Assembly (NCBI GenBank): GCA_013215095.1
Contig: JABSPM010000110.1
Coordinates: 1-64,000, forward strand
Length of the DNA: 64,000 bases
Origin: Flavobacteriaceae bacterium
Lineage (GTDB): Bacteria; Bacteroidota; Bacteroidia; Flavobacteriales; Flavobacteriaceae
Reading direction: 5' to 3'
This document shows positions 37,152 to 46,136 of this stretch, piece by piece (position 1 is the stretch's first letter; every line of letters begins with the position of its first letter). The notes under the pieces are model-generated. The model was not told the DNA's origin and did not search any database. It was given only the letters and a program-made list of their open reading frames with translations. The position numbers and the translations under genes are program-made.

Positions 37152-37838
37152 TTAGTAAATTAATTTGTACCCGAAACCTCTAACATTTACAATTTGAATA
37201 TTGTGGTCTTGCTTTAGTTTTTTCCTTAACTTCGTGATATACACATCCATGCTTCTGGCGGTAAAAAAATCATCATTTCCCCATAGTTTTCTTAGAATTA
37301 TGCTGCGTTCCAAAACGTTATTTCTGTTTTTGAAGAGGTGAAATAAAAGATGGGCTTCTCTGTGTGTGAGTTGTATTTTTTCTTCGTCTTTGTATTGTAA
37401 AGTTTGTTTAGGAAAGTTAAATATAAAATTACCAATGCTGCATATTTCAGCAGTTTTTTGAATTTTAGTACGATCCAACAAATTATGAATGCGAACAATC
37501 AGTTCTTCCATACTAAAAGGTTTTTTTAGGTAGTCATTACCACCTATGGTAAAGCCTTCTAGAACATCTTGCGTTTGGGATTTTGCAGTTAAGAAAATAA
37601 TAGGAATATGTTCATCTTCCAATCGAATTTCTTTAGCTAATGTAAATCCATCTTTTTTAGGCATCATGACATCCAGTACTAAGATTTGAGGTTTGTGAGA
37701 AGTGTATACTTCAAAGGCTTTTTCACCATTCTCACATAAGAGCACTTTAAAGTTTCGAGTCTCTAAGCTTTCTTTTATAATTTGAGCTAAAGCAGGTTCG
37801 TCTTCTGCCAATAGTATTGTTATAAGATCATTTGTCAT
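37152..37838 (-). CDS. OmpR/PhoB family response regulator
   Basis: A 228-residue two-domain regulator. The receiver domain has the acidic pocket AEDE near residue 12, phospho-acceptor Asp56 in LVLDVMMP, the switch Thr in FLTAKSQ and Lys in LKKPFS. The C-terminal winged-helix DNA-binding domain runs from about 130 to 228 (LTHREAHLLFHLF, RSMDVYITKLRKKLK, VNVRGFGYKLIY). It overlaps the upstream sensor kinase gene by 11 nt. The 10-bp direct repeats at 39374-39403 in the divergent promoter region are the obvious candidate for its operator, since OmpR-type regulators bind tandem half-sites. Confidence 0.96.
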   Translation of the reverse strand: MTNDLITILLAEDEPALAQIIKESLETRNFKVLLCENGEKAFEVYTSHKPQILVLDVMMPKKDGFTLAKEIRLEDEHIPIIFLTAKSQTQDVLEGFTIGGNDYLKKPFSMEELIVRIHNLLDRTKIQKTAEICSIGNFIFNFPKQTLQYKDEEKIQLTHREAHLLFHLFKNRNNVLERSIILRKLWGNDDFFTARSMDVYITKLRKKLKQDHNIQIVNVRGFGYKLIY

Positions 37839-39333
37839 AGGGTAATTGTGTTTTAAAAGTGGTTAGGTTGCGAGATAGCTCTAAGGCGATAGTTCCGTTG
37901 TGTTTCTCCACGATGGTTTTTGTATAATAGAGTCCAATTCCAAAACCTTTAATATCATGAGTATTTCCCTTGGGTACACGATAAAATTTTTCAAATATAC
38001 GGTCTTTATGAGCTTTGGTTAAAGTGTTTCCATTATCTGAAATTGTTAAAACTAATCTATCAGAAGCCTCTTTGAGATGTATTGTAATGATTGAGCCGCC
38101 ATATTTTATGGCATTATCAATAATATTATTTAGCGCATTTTCAAAATGAAATATATCAACATCTACGTCATGTTTAGGTTTGTCTGTTTCAAATGAAATC
38201 AATTTATCATTGTTGAATGTGTGTTTTTTTAAAAGACCTTCTATGAGATCAACGAGATTAACGGTTGTTTTGTCGAGCTGAAGATTTTGACTGTTTAGTG
38301 TTGCTGTTTCTAATATTTTTTCAACCATAATGTTAAGCTTGTTTAATTGGATACTTGACATGCTGAGATAGGATTTGGTCTTGACTTTGTCATTAATCAT
38401 GTCAAAATCCTTGATGCTTTCTAGGGCAACTCCAATAGTTGCTATTGGTGTTTTAAACTCGTGAGTAATATTACTTATGAGGTCATTTTTGAGTTCAGCT
38501 AACTGTTTTTGGTGTTTAATAATAATGAGTAAGTAGAACAAACAACTGATCACTGTTAGTACTAAAAAAGTAGAGATTATAATTCCTGTGAGGCTGCGTT
38601 TTAAAATTTCTTTAGTGGTATCAGAGAAACTTGCATAGATAGTGCTGTTATCTGGTAAAAAAGTAGATTGCGATTGTACCAATAGTTCTGATTTTTGCGC
38701 TATTAATTCTTCTATGGAGTCTTTACTGTGTTTAGCATGTGACAGATGTAATTGATGTTTGATTCCTAATTTTTTTTGTTCAATTTCGTCTCTGAAGAAA
38801 GGCTCTATGTTTTCGATGTTTATCGTATTGTTAATCATAGATATGGCAACTGTGGCGCTCAAATTTTTTAAATGATTAATGAGAGTAGAATCTGCTTTTT
38901 CATTCAAAATATGTCCTGTGATGTTATTGATTCTATTGGCGGCATTATTCTCATGTATATGTTGAATATGTTGGTCTAAATAATCGGTATCTAAGTTCTT
39001 TGAAAAGGAGATGTTTCCATCTCCTATATCTATTACAACAGGGTTTAAAGAACTGTTTTTATTTGATTTATAATTTAATATGTTGCTGCTATTATTAAAC
39101 ATAACCTCACCTGGAAAAATGTTGTTTTCTTGGGTGGTAGTAATAAACGATATTTCCGAAAGTTTTGCGAAATAATTGTTAATAGCCTTATCTAAACTAT
39201 TTTGAACTTCAACGATGAGATGCTGTTTGTTAACTTGATAATTCTTATAGTTCCAATACCATTGAATTGCAATTGTACTTAGTATTACGGCAACAATAAG
39301 GTATAACGTCCATTTGTATTTTGAGTTATTCAT
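37828..39333 (-). CDS. Membrane sensor histidine kinase
   Basis: A 501-residue kinase. A membrane helix near 10-26, a periplasmic sensor region of about 215 residues (approximately 30-245) without a recognised domain, and a second membrane helix near 250-272. The HisKA dimerisation domain has the phospho-acceptor His291 in NITHEFKTPIA. The ATPase domain has FENALNNIIDNAIKYGG and GFGIGLYYTKTIVEKHNG. The periplasmic region means it senses something outside the inner membrane. It is divergent from the GLPGLI genes, its most likely targets, and co-encoded with its regulator by an 11-nt overlap. Confidence 0.95.
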   Translation of the reverse strand: MNNSKYKWTLYLIVAVILSTIAIQWYWNYKNYQVNKQHLIVEVQNSLDKAINNYFAKLSEISFITTTQENNIFPGEVMFNNSSNILNYKSNKNSSLNPVVIDIGDGNISFSKNLDTDYLDQHIQHIHENNAANRINNITGHILNEKADSTLINHLKNLSATVAISMINNTINIENIEPFFRDEIEQKKLGIKHQLHLSHAKHSKDSIEELIAQKSELLVQSQSTFLPDNSTIYASFSDTTKEILKRSLTGIIISTFLVLTVISCLFYLLIIIKHQKQLAELKNDLISNITHEFKTPIATIGVALESIKDFDMINDKVKTKSYLSMSSIQLNKLNIMVEKILETATLNSQNLQLDKTTVNLVDLIEGLLKKHTFNNDKLISFETDKPKHDVDVDIFHFENALNNIIDNAIKYGGSIITIHLKEASDRLVLTISDNGNTLTKAHKDRIFEKFYRVPKGNTHDIKGFGIGLYYTKTIVEKHNGTIALELSRNLTTFKTQLPYDK

Positions 39334-39337
39334 AATT

Positions 39338-39345
39338 CAAAAGTA
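39338..39345 (-). promoter_or_regulatory. Candidate -7 element of the sensor kinase operon
   Basis: On the minus strand TACTTTTG fits TANNTTTG. It ends only 4 bp before the ATG at 39333, so if used, the mRNA would have almost no leader, or translation would begin at a later start. Confidence 0.35.
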
Positions 39346-39373
39346 AGTGTTTAAACAACATGTAACTAGTGGC

Positions 39374-39403
39374 TTAACACTAGTTAACACTAGTTAACAG
39401 GAA
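39374..39403. promoter_or_regulatory. Three 10-bp direct repeats, candidate regulator binding site
   Basis: TTAACACTAG, TTAACACTAG and TTAACAGGAA follow each other without a gap at 39374, 39384 and 39394. The spacing of exactly one helical turn is what OmpR-family dimers or multimers need. A likely -7 element of the GLPGLI operon (CATATTTG, 39421-39428, one base off consensus) begins 17 bp after the last repeat unit, so a bound regulator would touch the -33 region as an activator. The region is shared with the sensor-kinase promoter, allowing autoregulation. Confidence 0.7.
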
Positions 39404-39468
39404 TTACTGAGTTTATTATTCATATTTGCAACTGTTAAGAATGAATAATAAAATAAAAATAAACAATT

Positions 39469-40323
39469 ATGATTACAGTAACAAAGAGCATAGTGCTAGG
39501 TCTATTAATGTTTGGAATTACCCTAAATGCGCAAGATTTTCATGGTGAAGCCATCTATAAGACCCATTCGGAAATTGATATAATAAAACGTGATAGTACC
39601 CAACGTGGTGATATTTCGAAGTCACATGGAGACATACAGTCGGAATTCGAAGCTATTCTTCAAAAGCAGTTTCAGAAAACCTTTAAACTAAGCTTTAATA
39701 AACAGGAGTCTTTGTATAAAGAAGAAGAGCAATTAGAATCGCCAATGCCACAATCTCAAAATATGGAGGTCATGTTTATTGGAGGTACTAGTAGCAATGT
39801 GTTTTATAAGAATCTTACAGAAAAACGATTTAGCAAACAGAGTGAAACCATGGGGAAGCTGTTTTTAATTCAAGGCGCATTAGAAAAATATGATTGGGAG
39901 TTAGGAAGTGAAACTAAGAATATTGGAAATTATACTTGTTTTAAAGCGACCTTAAAGCAAAGTTCAGAAAAAAATTCGCTAGTTATGATGAAGGATGATA
40001 ATCTAGATGATAGTTTGAATGAGGGCGAAACTGAAATTGTAGCATGGTATACGCCTCAAATACCTGTAAATACAGGCCCAGATGATTATCATGGTTTACC
40101 AGGTTTAATCTTAGAGGTTAATGATGGATTCCAAACAATATTATGTAGCAAGATTGTATTGAATCCCAAGAATAACACTGAAATTATTGCGCCTACGAAA
40201 GGTAAGAAAGTTACCCCAGAAAGGTATAATGAAATTATGGAAAAGAAATTTAAGGAGATGGAAGATCGTTATTCGCCAAATGATAAAGATGGGGAGACCT
40301 TTGAAATTCGTATTGGAGGGTAG
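39469..40323 (+). CDS. GLPGLI family protein, first of three
   Basis: A 284-residue exported protein with a signal peptide ending near LNAQ (residue 22). It has the conserved family layout: N-terminal strand DFHGEAIYKTHSEID, a middle block FKLSFNKQESLYKEEEQLE, the TCFKA cysteine region, and the motif AWYTPQIPVNTGPDDYHGLP with GLPGLI at about 209-214. The C-terminus is basic and lacks a sorting domain. The family is widespread in Bacteroidota and has no established function. It opens the operon facing the sensor kinase. Confidence 0.93.
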   Translation: MITVTKSIVLGLLMFGITLNAQDFHGEAIYKTHSEIDIIKRDSTQRGDISKSHGDIQSEFEAILQKQFQKTFKLSFNKQESLYKEEEQLESPMPQSQNMEVMFIGGTSSNVFYKNLTEKRFSKQSETMGKLFLIQGALEKYDWELGSETKNIGNYTCFKATLKQSSEKNSLVMMKDDNLDDSLNEGETEIVAWYTPQIPVNTGPDDYHGLPGLILEVNDGFQTILCSKIVLNPKNNTEIIAPTKGKKVTPERYNEIMEKKFKEMEDRYSPNDKDGETFEIRIGG

Positions 40324-40441
40324 CGCAATAGCAAAGTCTTTATAGAACATTTTTATTGGGTTTTCAATGTTAATGTTTTTAAAATACTATATATTGTTTA
40401 ATATTTTTGTAAATTGTGTTAAACAAAAATATAACGGTATT

Positions 40442-41278
40442 ATGAAATCAATTTCAATAGTTTTGCTCTCGGTTGTTTTAATGTTTGTGCTGTCTTCTCA
40501 TAGGTCTTATGAGAACTATTATCAAGAGTTTAAGGGAGAGGCAATCTATGTCTCAAAGTCTAAAATGGAACTTGGAAAATGGGGTTCAACATTGCCAGAA
40601 GCGCGAAAAAAGGAAATTGCTAATCGATTAAAAAACCGTTTAAATAAAACATACGTTCTTACTTTTAATAGGGAAGCTTCAATGTTTAAAGAAGATGAGA
40701 GGCTCGATGCAATTTCTGGTGCGACAGATTCTTGGGGTGCGTATTTTACACCTGGAGATCAGTATAAAAATGTTAAAACCAAAACACAAGTGCAAGATCA
40801 AGAATTTTACGGTAAACGTTTTTTGGTAAAAGATAATTTACAACCGATACAATGGCAGATGGGTAATGAAAGCAAAACAATAGGGAAGTATAATTGCTTT
40901 AAAGCGATGGCTTTAATTCCTACTGAAGAGCTTAAGTGGTATGATTTTTCCTGGAGTCAGTTGCGTAATTCAGAAAAGAAAGCAGAAGAAAATCAAGAGG
41001 ACAAAATCATAGACATGACTCAAGTAGAGGCATGGTATACGCCTCAAATACCAGTGAGTCATGGACCTTTAGAGTACTGGGGTTTACCTGGCTTAATCTT
41101 GGAAGTTAGTACTGGAAATACAACCTTGCTATGTTCAAAGATTACTGTAAATCCTAAGGAAACTATAGAAATAGAAGCGCCTAGACGCGGAACTCAAGTT
41201 ACAAAAAAGGAATATAAAAATATCGTATTTGATAAAATGAAAATGTTTAGAGCGAGTCGCACAGGGCGCAGTCATTAG
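40442..41278 (+). CDS. GLPGLI family protein, second of three
   Basis: A 278-residue paralogue. ATG 40442 is preferred because it gives the membrane-targeting segment MKSISIVLLSVVLMFVLSS; an ATG 75 bp earlier adds a hydrophobic leader without family likeness. Blocks shared with the third copy are FKGEAIYVSKSKMELGKWG, NRLKNRLNKTYVLTFNREA and AWYTPQIPVSHGPLEYWGLP followed by GLILEV. The signal ends without a clear AXA site, so it may remain anchored. It is 118 bp after the first copy, which leaves room for another promoter. Confidence 0.92.
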   Translation: MKSISIVLLSVVLMFVLSSHRSYENYYQEFKGEAIYVSKSKMELGKWGSTLPEARKKEIANRLKNRLNKTYVLTFNREASMFKEDERLDAISGATDSWGAYFTPGDQYKNVKTKTQVQDQEFYGKRFLVKDNLQPIQWQMGNESKTIGKYNCFKAMALIPTEELKWYDFSWSQLRNSEKKAEENQEDKIIDMTQVEAWYTPQIPVSHGPLEYWGLPGLILEVSTGNTTLLCSKITVNPKETIEIEAPRRGTQVTKKEYKNIVFDKMKMFRASRTGRSH

Positions 41279-41379
41279 TTTAACATTATTTTAACGGTTT
41301 CTTGTTAAACTTAATTTTTGGACATTAGTCTTAACTCTATGTTACAGAATATATTAAGATTAATACTTAAAAATATACC

Positions 41380-42261
41380 ATGAAATCCTATTACAAGAGT
41401 TTAGTTGCGAGTTGCTTAGCCTTATTTTTTATAGAATTTACCTACGGACAGAGTTTTCAGGGTAAAGCATATTACTTTTCAAAGACCTCAGTAGATATGG
41501 GTGATTTTGGGCGAAAAGGTTTGAGTGAAGGTAAGAAAAAGCAGATTGCTGAGCGATTAAAAGATATGTTTGAAAAAACCTTTATACTAACGTTTAATCA
41601 GTCAGAATCCACCTATAAAGAAGACGAAAAACTAGAAGCGCCAGGTGGTGGAGGTATGTTTAAAATGATGATGGGAGGTTTTACCGATTCTGGGTTGCAG
41701 TATAAGAACGTGAAATCGAAAGAGTTTTTACAACAAAAAGAATTTTTTGGTAAACAATTTCTAATTACTGATAATTTAGAAAAACTAGATTGGAAGCTCT
41801 CAGGTGAAACTAAGAAAATAGGGCAATATTTGTGCATGAAAGCTACAGCAACCAAAGCACTAAATGAAACTGATTTTACTAGTATGCGTATGAAGCGTAA
41901 GGGGCATGACAAAGAGAATACTAAAGATACTGAAAAAGGAGATGATTTAGAACAGGAGGTAGAAATCCCAAAAGAAATAGAAATTACAGCATGGTACACC
42001 CTAGAAATCCCAGTTAATCAAGGCCCAGGAGAGTATTGGGGCTTACCAGGGTTAATCCTTGAGGTTAATGCAGATAGAACCACTATACTGTGCTCTAAGA
42101 TAGTAATGAACCCGAAAGATAAAACCACGATTAATAAACCAAAAAAAGGTAAAAAAGTTACCAAAGAGGCGTATAATACCATCGTTAAGAAAAAGACGAA
42201 AGAGATGCAAGAGATGTATCAAGGACGAGGACGTTCTGGTGGTATGAGACCACGAGGTTAA
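41380..42261 (+). CDS. GLPGLI family protein, third of three
   Basis: A 293-residue paralogue with signal peptide ending at TYGQ (residue 24). It is closest to the second copy: FQGKAYYFSKTSVDMGDFG, ERLKDMFEKTFILTFNQSE, and AWYTLEIPVNQGPGEYWGLP then GLILEV. It has a charged insertion (KRKGHDKENTKDTEKGDDLE) in the variable region and a C-terminal tail rich in Gly, Arg and Met. The 101-bp gap upstream contains TTAAC elements 11 bp apart (41280 and 41291), weakly resembling the repeats before the first copy. Confidence 0.92.
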   Translation: MKSYYKSLVASCLALFFIEFTYGQSFQGKAYYFSKTSVDMGDFGRKGLSEGKKKQIAERLKDMFEKTFILTFNQSESTYKEDEKLEAPGGGGMFKMMMGGFTDSGLQYKNVKSKEFLQQKEFFGKQFLITDNLEKLDWKLSGETKKIGQYLCMKATATKALNETDFTSMRMKRKGHDKENTKDTEKGDDLEQEVEIPKEIEITAWYTLEIPVNQGPGEYWGLPGLILEVNADRTTILCSKIVMNPKDKTTINKPKKGKKVTKEAYNTIVKKKTKEMQEMYQGRGRSGGMRPRG

Positions 42262-42324
42262 CGCCTAACTATTACTTAAATTATCCTAATAGGAGGATAG
42301 TCATTAACACCAAAATTTAGTTAC

Positions 42325-45021
42325 ATGAAACGTATAATAACCACAATGCTGCTCGTAGTGGCAAGCCTAAGCTTTGCTCAAGTTGAAGTCGTGGGTGTAG
42401 TAAAAGATAGCATCGGAAATCCATTAGAGTTGGCCAATGTTGTCGCAATTAATCAAGAGACAAAAGCATTGGATTCTTATGGGATTACCAATGATGATGG
42501 GCGTTATAAATTGAACCTAAATTCTAATTCAATATATAAGATTCAAATCAGTTATATTGGAATGAAATCTGCCAATGAAACTTTGGTGACCAAAACCACA
42601 AATATAATAAAGGATTTTACCCTAGAACAGGATAATTCTCTGGAGACTGTTGAGCTCACTTATGAGATGCCTGTATCTATTAAAGGGGATACCTTGGTTT
42701 ATAATGCAGATTCCTTTAAACGCGAATCTGACAAAAAATTAGAAGATGTACTCAAGCGACTACCAGGTATTGAAGTTACAGATGAGGGAAAGATAGAAGT
42801 TGAAGGAAAAGAAGTAGGCAAGGTTATGGTTGAAAATAAAGACTTCTTTGATGGCGACTCTAAGTTAGCAGTCCAAAATATTCCAGCCGATGCAATTGAT
42901 AAAGTTCAAGTTTTAAAAAATTATGATGAGGTTGGGCAATTAAGTAGTGTGCGCAATAATGAAGACAATATCGCTATAAATATCAAATTAAAAGAAGGAA
43001 AGAAGAATTTTTGGTTTGGAGAGGTAACTGCAGGAGCTGGACCAGACGAACGTTATTTAGTACACCCAAAGTTGTTTTATTACAGTCCAAAATACAGTAT
43101 AAATATTATCACAGATATGAATAATATTGGTGAAATACCATTTACTACATCTGATTATTTCAAGTTCACTGGAGGTTTTAAAGGTGTTAACAGAAACAGC
43201 GGAACAAGTTTTGACGTGTCTTCGGGTGATATGGGCTTTTTAACCATGCGTAACAATCGTGCAAAGGCCATTGATACCAAATTTGGAGCTGCAAACTTTA
43301 GTTATTCTCCAAAGAAAACTTGGGATTTAAGCGGATTTGCAATTTATTCGGCGACAAGAACAGATATGGAAGAAAATAGCAATAGGCAATATGTTGGAGA
43401 TGACGATGGTAATGTAACTATTGGTCAAAATGAAACTACAGAAAGTAATACCCATCAAAAAAGTAATCTAGGACTATTTAAATTAAGCTCAAGTTATAAG
43501 CCTAATGTTAATAACCATTTTGATTATGATATTCTTGGTCGCGTTTCAAAGCAGAGTGAATTTCAAGATTTTTACTCCTCTATTTTAGATAATATTGATG
43601 AAAATAAGACGCAAAATCCTTATAGTATTAACCAAAATATAAATTACTACTATACCCTCAATGAAAAGAATATTTTTGCCTTTGAAGCACAGCATTTATG
43701 GCAGGATGAAGATCCCTTTTACAATGCAGCATTGACTCAAAAGGAACAATTTCAATTTTCGGATGTTTTGGGTTTAGACTCTAACCAAGAGGGGTATAAT
43801 GTAGCACAAGACAAACGCATAAAAACCAATAAACTCGACGCTAAATTGGATTATTGGTATGTGCTTAATCAAAAAAGTAATATTAATTTCACGTTCGGAA
43901 CGATGTTTTCTAAACAAGATTTTAATTCAGAAATTTTTCAGATTTTAGATAATGGTACGAGATACGAGTTAGATAATGCGCAAAGCAATATAGAAAATGA
44001 TGTGAAGTATAGTTTTAGCGATATTTACTTAGGAGCTCACTATCGTTTGAAAGCAGGGAAATTTACAATTACACCTGGGTTTTCGATACACAGTTACACT
44101 ACTAATAACGAACAATTGGGTAGCGAACTTAAGGATGATTTCTTTAGAGTATTGCCAGATTTGAATGTGCGTGTTCAATTAAAGAAAAGTGAAAATGTGG
44201 CCTTCAGTTATAGCATGCAAACCAATTTTACAGACGTAAACCAATTGGCGGAAGGCTTAGTGTTTAATAACTACAATTCTTTATTTCAAGGAAATAGAAC
44301 CTTAGAAAACGCTTTGTCTCATAATTTAAATTTAAGTTATTTTAGTTTTAACATGTTTAACTATACCAATGTATTTGGATTTATAAATTATAGCAAACGA
44401 TTAGATCAGGTAAGGACCCAATTTAATCCAAGTAGTATTTTTCAAGTGTCGTCACCGTTCAATTCTAATTTTGCTGACGAAACCTTAATGGCTAATGGAC
44501 GTTTTGAGCGCACATTTGGAAAATTAAAAGCCTCTTTGGGAGGTACCTTTAATTACTCTAAGTTTAACCAGATTGTAAATGATGAGCGCAGTATTAACGA
44601 AAGTTTTACACAGGCATATAGAGCACGCTTTAGTACCAATTTTAAAACAGCACCAAACTTTGAGTTAGGATATAATTTATCGATAAATGATTATGAGCAG
44701 GGCGGGGGAAGTAATAAGTTTTACACGCATAACCCATTTGCAAATGTAAATATGTATTTCTTAAAGAGCTTTGTATTTAAAGCAGATTACTCCTATGTTA
44801 ATTATAGAAGCGAAACAGAAACCATTAACAATTATAGTTTCTTAGATGCGAGTTTAGCGTATCAGAAAAAAGACAGCAAATGGGAATATAAGCTTGGTTT
44901 AACGAATATTTTAGATACAAAATCACTTAATGAAGATAACTCCTCAGTGGGTTTAATTAGTACTAGTGAATATTTTGTACAACCGCGATATGCCGTATTT
45001 AGTATCAAATATGATTTGTAA
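42325..45021 (+). CDS. Outer-membrane beta-barrel protein with carboxypeptidase-like regulatory domain
   Basis: An 898-residue outer-membrane protein. The signal peptide ends at SFAQ (residue 19). A carboxypeptidase-regulatory-like domain (about 20-110: VVGVVKDSIGNPLELANVV) is followed by a plug-like domain with VLKRLPGIEVTDEGKIEVEG and NIPADAIDKVQVLKNYDEVG, related to TonB receptor plugs, and a barrel ending YAVFSIKYDL. It has no clear SusC signature. Proteins of this type often lie beside GLPGLI genes in Bacteroidota, as here, 63 bp after the third copy. It likely forms the surface pore or receptor of the GLPGLI system; the ligand is unknown. Confidence 0.9.
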   Translation: MKRIITTMLLVVASLSFAQVEVVGVVKDSIGNPLELANVVAINQETKALDSYGITNDDGRYKLNLNSNSIYKIQISYIGMKSANETLVTKTTNIIKDFTLEQDNSLETVELTYEMPVSIKGDTLVYNADSFKRESDKKLEDVLKRLPGIEVTDEGKIEVEGKEVGKVMVENKDFFDGDSKLAVQNIPADAIDKVQVLKNYDEVGQLSSVRNNEDNIAINIKLKEGKKNFWFGEVTAGAGPDERYLVHPKLFYYSPKYSINIITDMNNIGEIPFTTSDYFKFTGGFKGVNRNSGTSFDVSSGDMGFLTMRNNRAKAIDTKFGAANFSYSPKKTWDLSGFAIYSATRTDMEENSNRQYVGDDDGNVTIGQNETTESNTHQKSNLGLFKLSSSYKPNVNNHFDYDILGRVSKQSEFQDFYSSILDNIDENKTQNPYSINQNINYYYTLNEKNIFAFEAQHLWQDEDPFYNAALTQKEQFQFSDVLGLDSNQEGYNVAQDKRIKTNKLDAKLDYWYVLNQKSNINFTFGTMFSKQDFNSEIFQILDNGTRYELDNAQSNIENDVKYSFSDIYLGAHYRLKAGKFTITPGFSIHSYTTNNEQLGSELKDDFFRVLPDLNVRVQLKKSENVAFSYSMQTNFTDVNQLAEGLVFNNYNSLFQGNRTLENALSHNLNLSYFSFNMFNYTNVFGFINYSKRLDQVRTQFNPSSIFQVSSPFNSNFADETLMANGRFERTFGKLKASLGGTFNYSKFNQIVNDERSINESFTQAYRARFSTNFKTAPNFELGYNLSINDYEQGGGSNKFYTHNPFANVNMYFLKSFVFKADYSYVNYRSETETINNYSFLDASLAYQKKDSKWEYKLGLTNILDTKSLNEDNSSVGLISTSEYFVQPRYAVFSIKYDL

Positions 45022-45097
45022 AAGTTTGAAATATAGCATGCTGACAAAAAAGCGTAAAAAGTTCTGTTTTTTTCTTTAAAGAATGAAGAAACTATGA

Positions 45098-45105
45098 TAT
45101 ATTTG
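45098..45105 (+). promoter_or_regulatory. -7 element of tRNA-Tyr
   Basis: TATATTTG fits TANNTTTG and lies 11 bp before the tRNA. A weak CTTT at 45074-45077 is at -33 spacing. Confidence 0.5.
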
Positions 45106-45116
45106 CCGTCAGTTTT

Positions 45117-45199
45117 GGGGAGATACTCAAGCGGCCAACGAGGACAGACTGTAAATCTGTTGGTTTTTACCTTCGCAGGTTCGAATCCTGCTCTCCCCA
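45117..45199 (+). tRNA. tRNA-Tyr (anticodon GTA)
   Basis: An 83-nt class II tRNA. GGGGAGA (45117-45123) pairs with TCTCCCC (45192-45198), discriminator A. The anticodon arm CAGACTGTAAATCTG reads GTA. There is a long variable arm, and the T-arm is GCAGGTTCGAATCCTGC. CCA is not encoded. Confidence 0.95.
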
Positions 45200-45216
45200 C
45201 AAATGAACTTAAACTT

Positions 45217-45251
45217 AAAGCCTGCACAATAATCGTGCAGGCTTTGTTTTT
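45217..45251 (+). terminator. Rho-independent terminator of tRNA-Tyr
   Basis: AAAGCCTGCAC (45218-45228) pairs with GTGCAGGCTTT (45235-45245) around a 6-nt loop, followed by a broken T run. Confidence 0.88.
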
Positions 45252-45440
45252 ATATGATGAAAATATAAAAGGGTTTTACCGTTTTGATTAGTCCTAAAAA
45301 TGGAAGAGGTACATTTTTGGGGTTGATTATTGGTTTGCTAAACCTGTAGAGTTATATGTTTCTGTTTGAAAATTTTTTACATCTATTCAAAGTCAAAATT
45401 AAACTCCATATTTGGGTGTACAAAAAAAAGACATAGCTGT

Positions 45441-46136
45441 TTAGATATTGTCTAAAGCCGTTATGAAGTTATGAATAGGCATGGCATTTTCGACGTCAAA
45501 GTCGCCTATTTTGGTGCGGCGTAATGCAGATAAGTGGCTGCCAGAATTCATAGCCTTTCCAAAATCATGAGCCAAACTTCTAATGTAAGTGCCTTTGCTG
45601 CAAACGATCTTAAATTCTACTTCTAGGCCATTAATCTTAGTGATTTCAAATGCGTTAATGGTTATTTTTCGTGGATTTATGGACACTTCTTGCCCTGCTC
45701 TAGCAAACTCATATAAGCGTTTTCCGTCTTTTTTTATCGCGGAAAATACGGGTGGAAATTGTTCAATCTCACCAATGAATTGCTGTGTGGTTTGACGTAT
45801 AAGTGCCTCGGTAATATGAGTCGTAGGATAGTGGTGGTCTATTTCAGTTTCTAAATCAAAGGACGGGGTAGAGCTTCCTAAAACGATTGTGCCTGTATAG
45901 GTTTTCACTTGTGCCTGAAAACGCTCTATTCGTTTGGTCATTTTACCAGTGCATATTACCAATAAGCCTGTAGCTAAAGGGTCTAAAGTTCCTGCATGAC
46001 CAACTTTTATTTTTTTGACATTAAATGTTTTTCTAATCTTCCAGCGCAATTTGTTAACTACCTGAAAAGAGGTCCAGTTCAAAGGTTTGTCGATAAGCAA
46101 TACTTGCCCATCCATAAATGTTTCTAACGTATTCAT
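45441..46136 (-). CDS. truB: tRNA pseudouridine(55) synthase
   Basis: A 231-residue TruB making pseudouridine 55 in the T-loop of tRNAs. The catalytic Asp52 lies in GHAGTLDPLATGLLV. KPLNWTSFQVVNKLR and the C-terminal CSKGTYIRSLAHDFG are the RNA-contact blocks. It is about 70 residues shorter than the E. coli enzyme, lacking most of a C-terminal PUA domain, as usual in this phylum. It overlaps uppP by one base on the minus strand. Confidence 0.96.
   Translation of the reverse strand: MNTLETFMDGQVLLIDKPLNWTSFQVVNKLRWKIRKTFNVKKIKVGHAGTLDPLATGLLVICTGKMTKRIERFQAQVKTYTGTIVLGSSTPSFDLETEIDHHYPTTHITEALIRQTTQQFIGEIEQFPPVFSAIKKDGKRLYEFARAGQEVSINPRKITINAFEITKINGLEVEFKIVCSKGTYIRSLAHDFGKAMNSGSHLSALRRTKIGDFDVENAMPIHNFITALDNI

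Noticed and set aside
45094-45291. Open frame of 65 codons
   Set aside because: It lies over tRNA-Tyr and its terminator.
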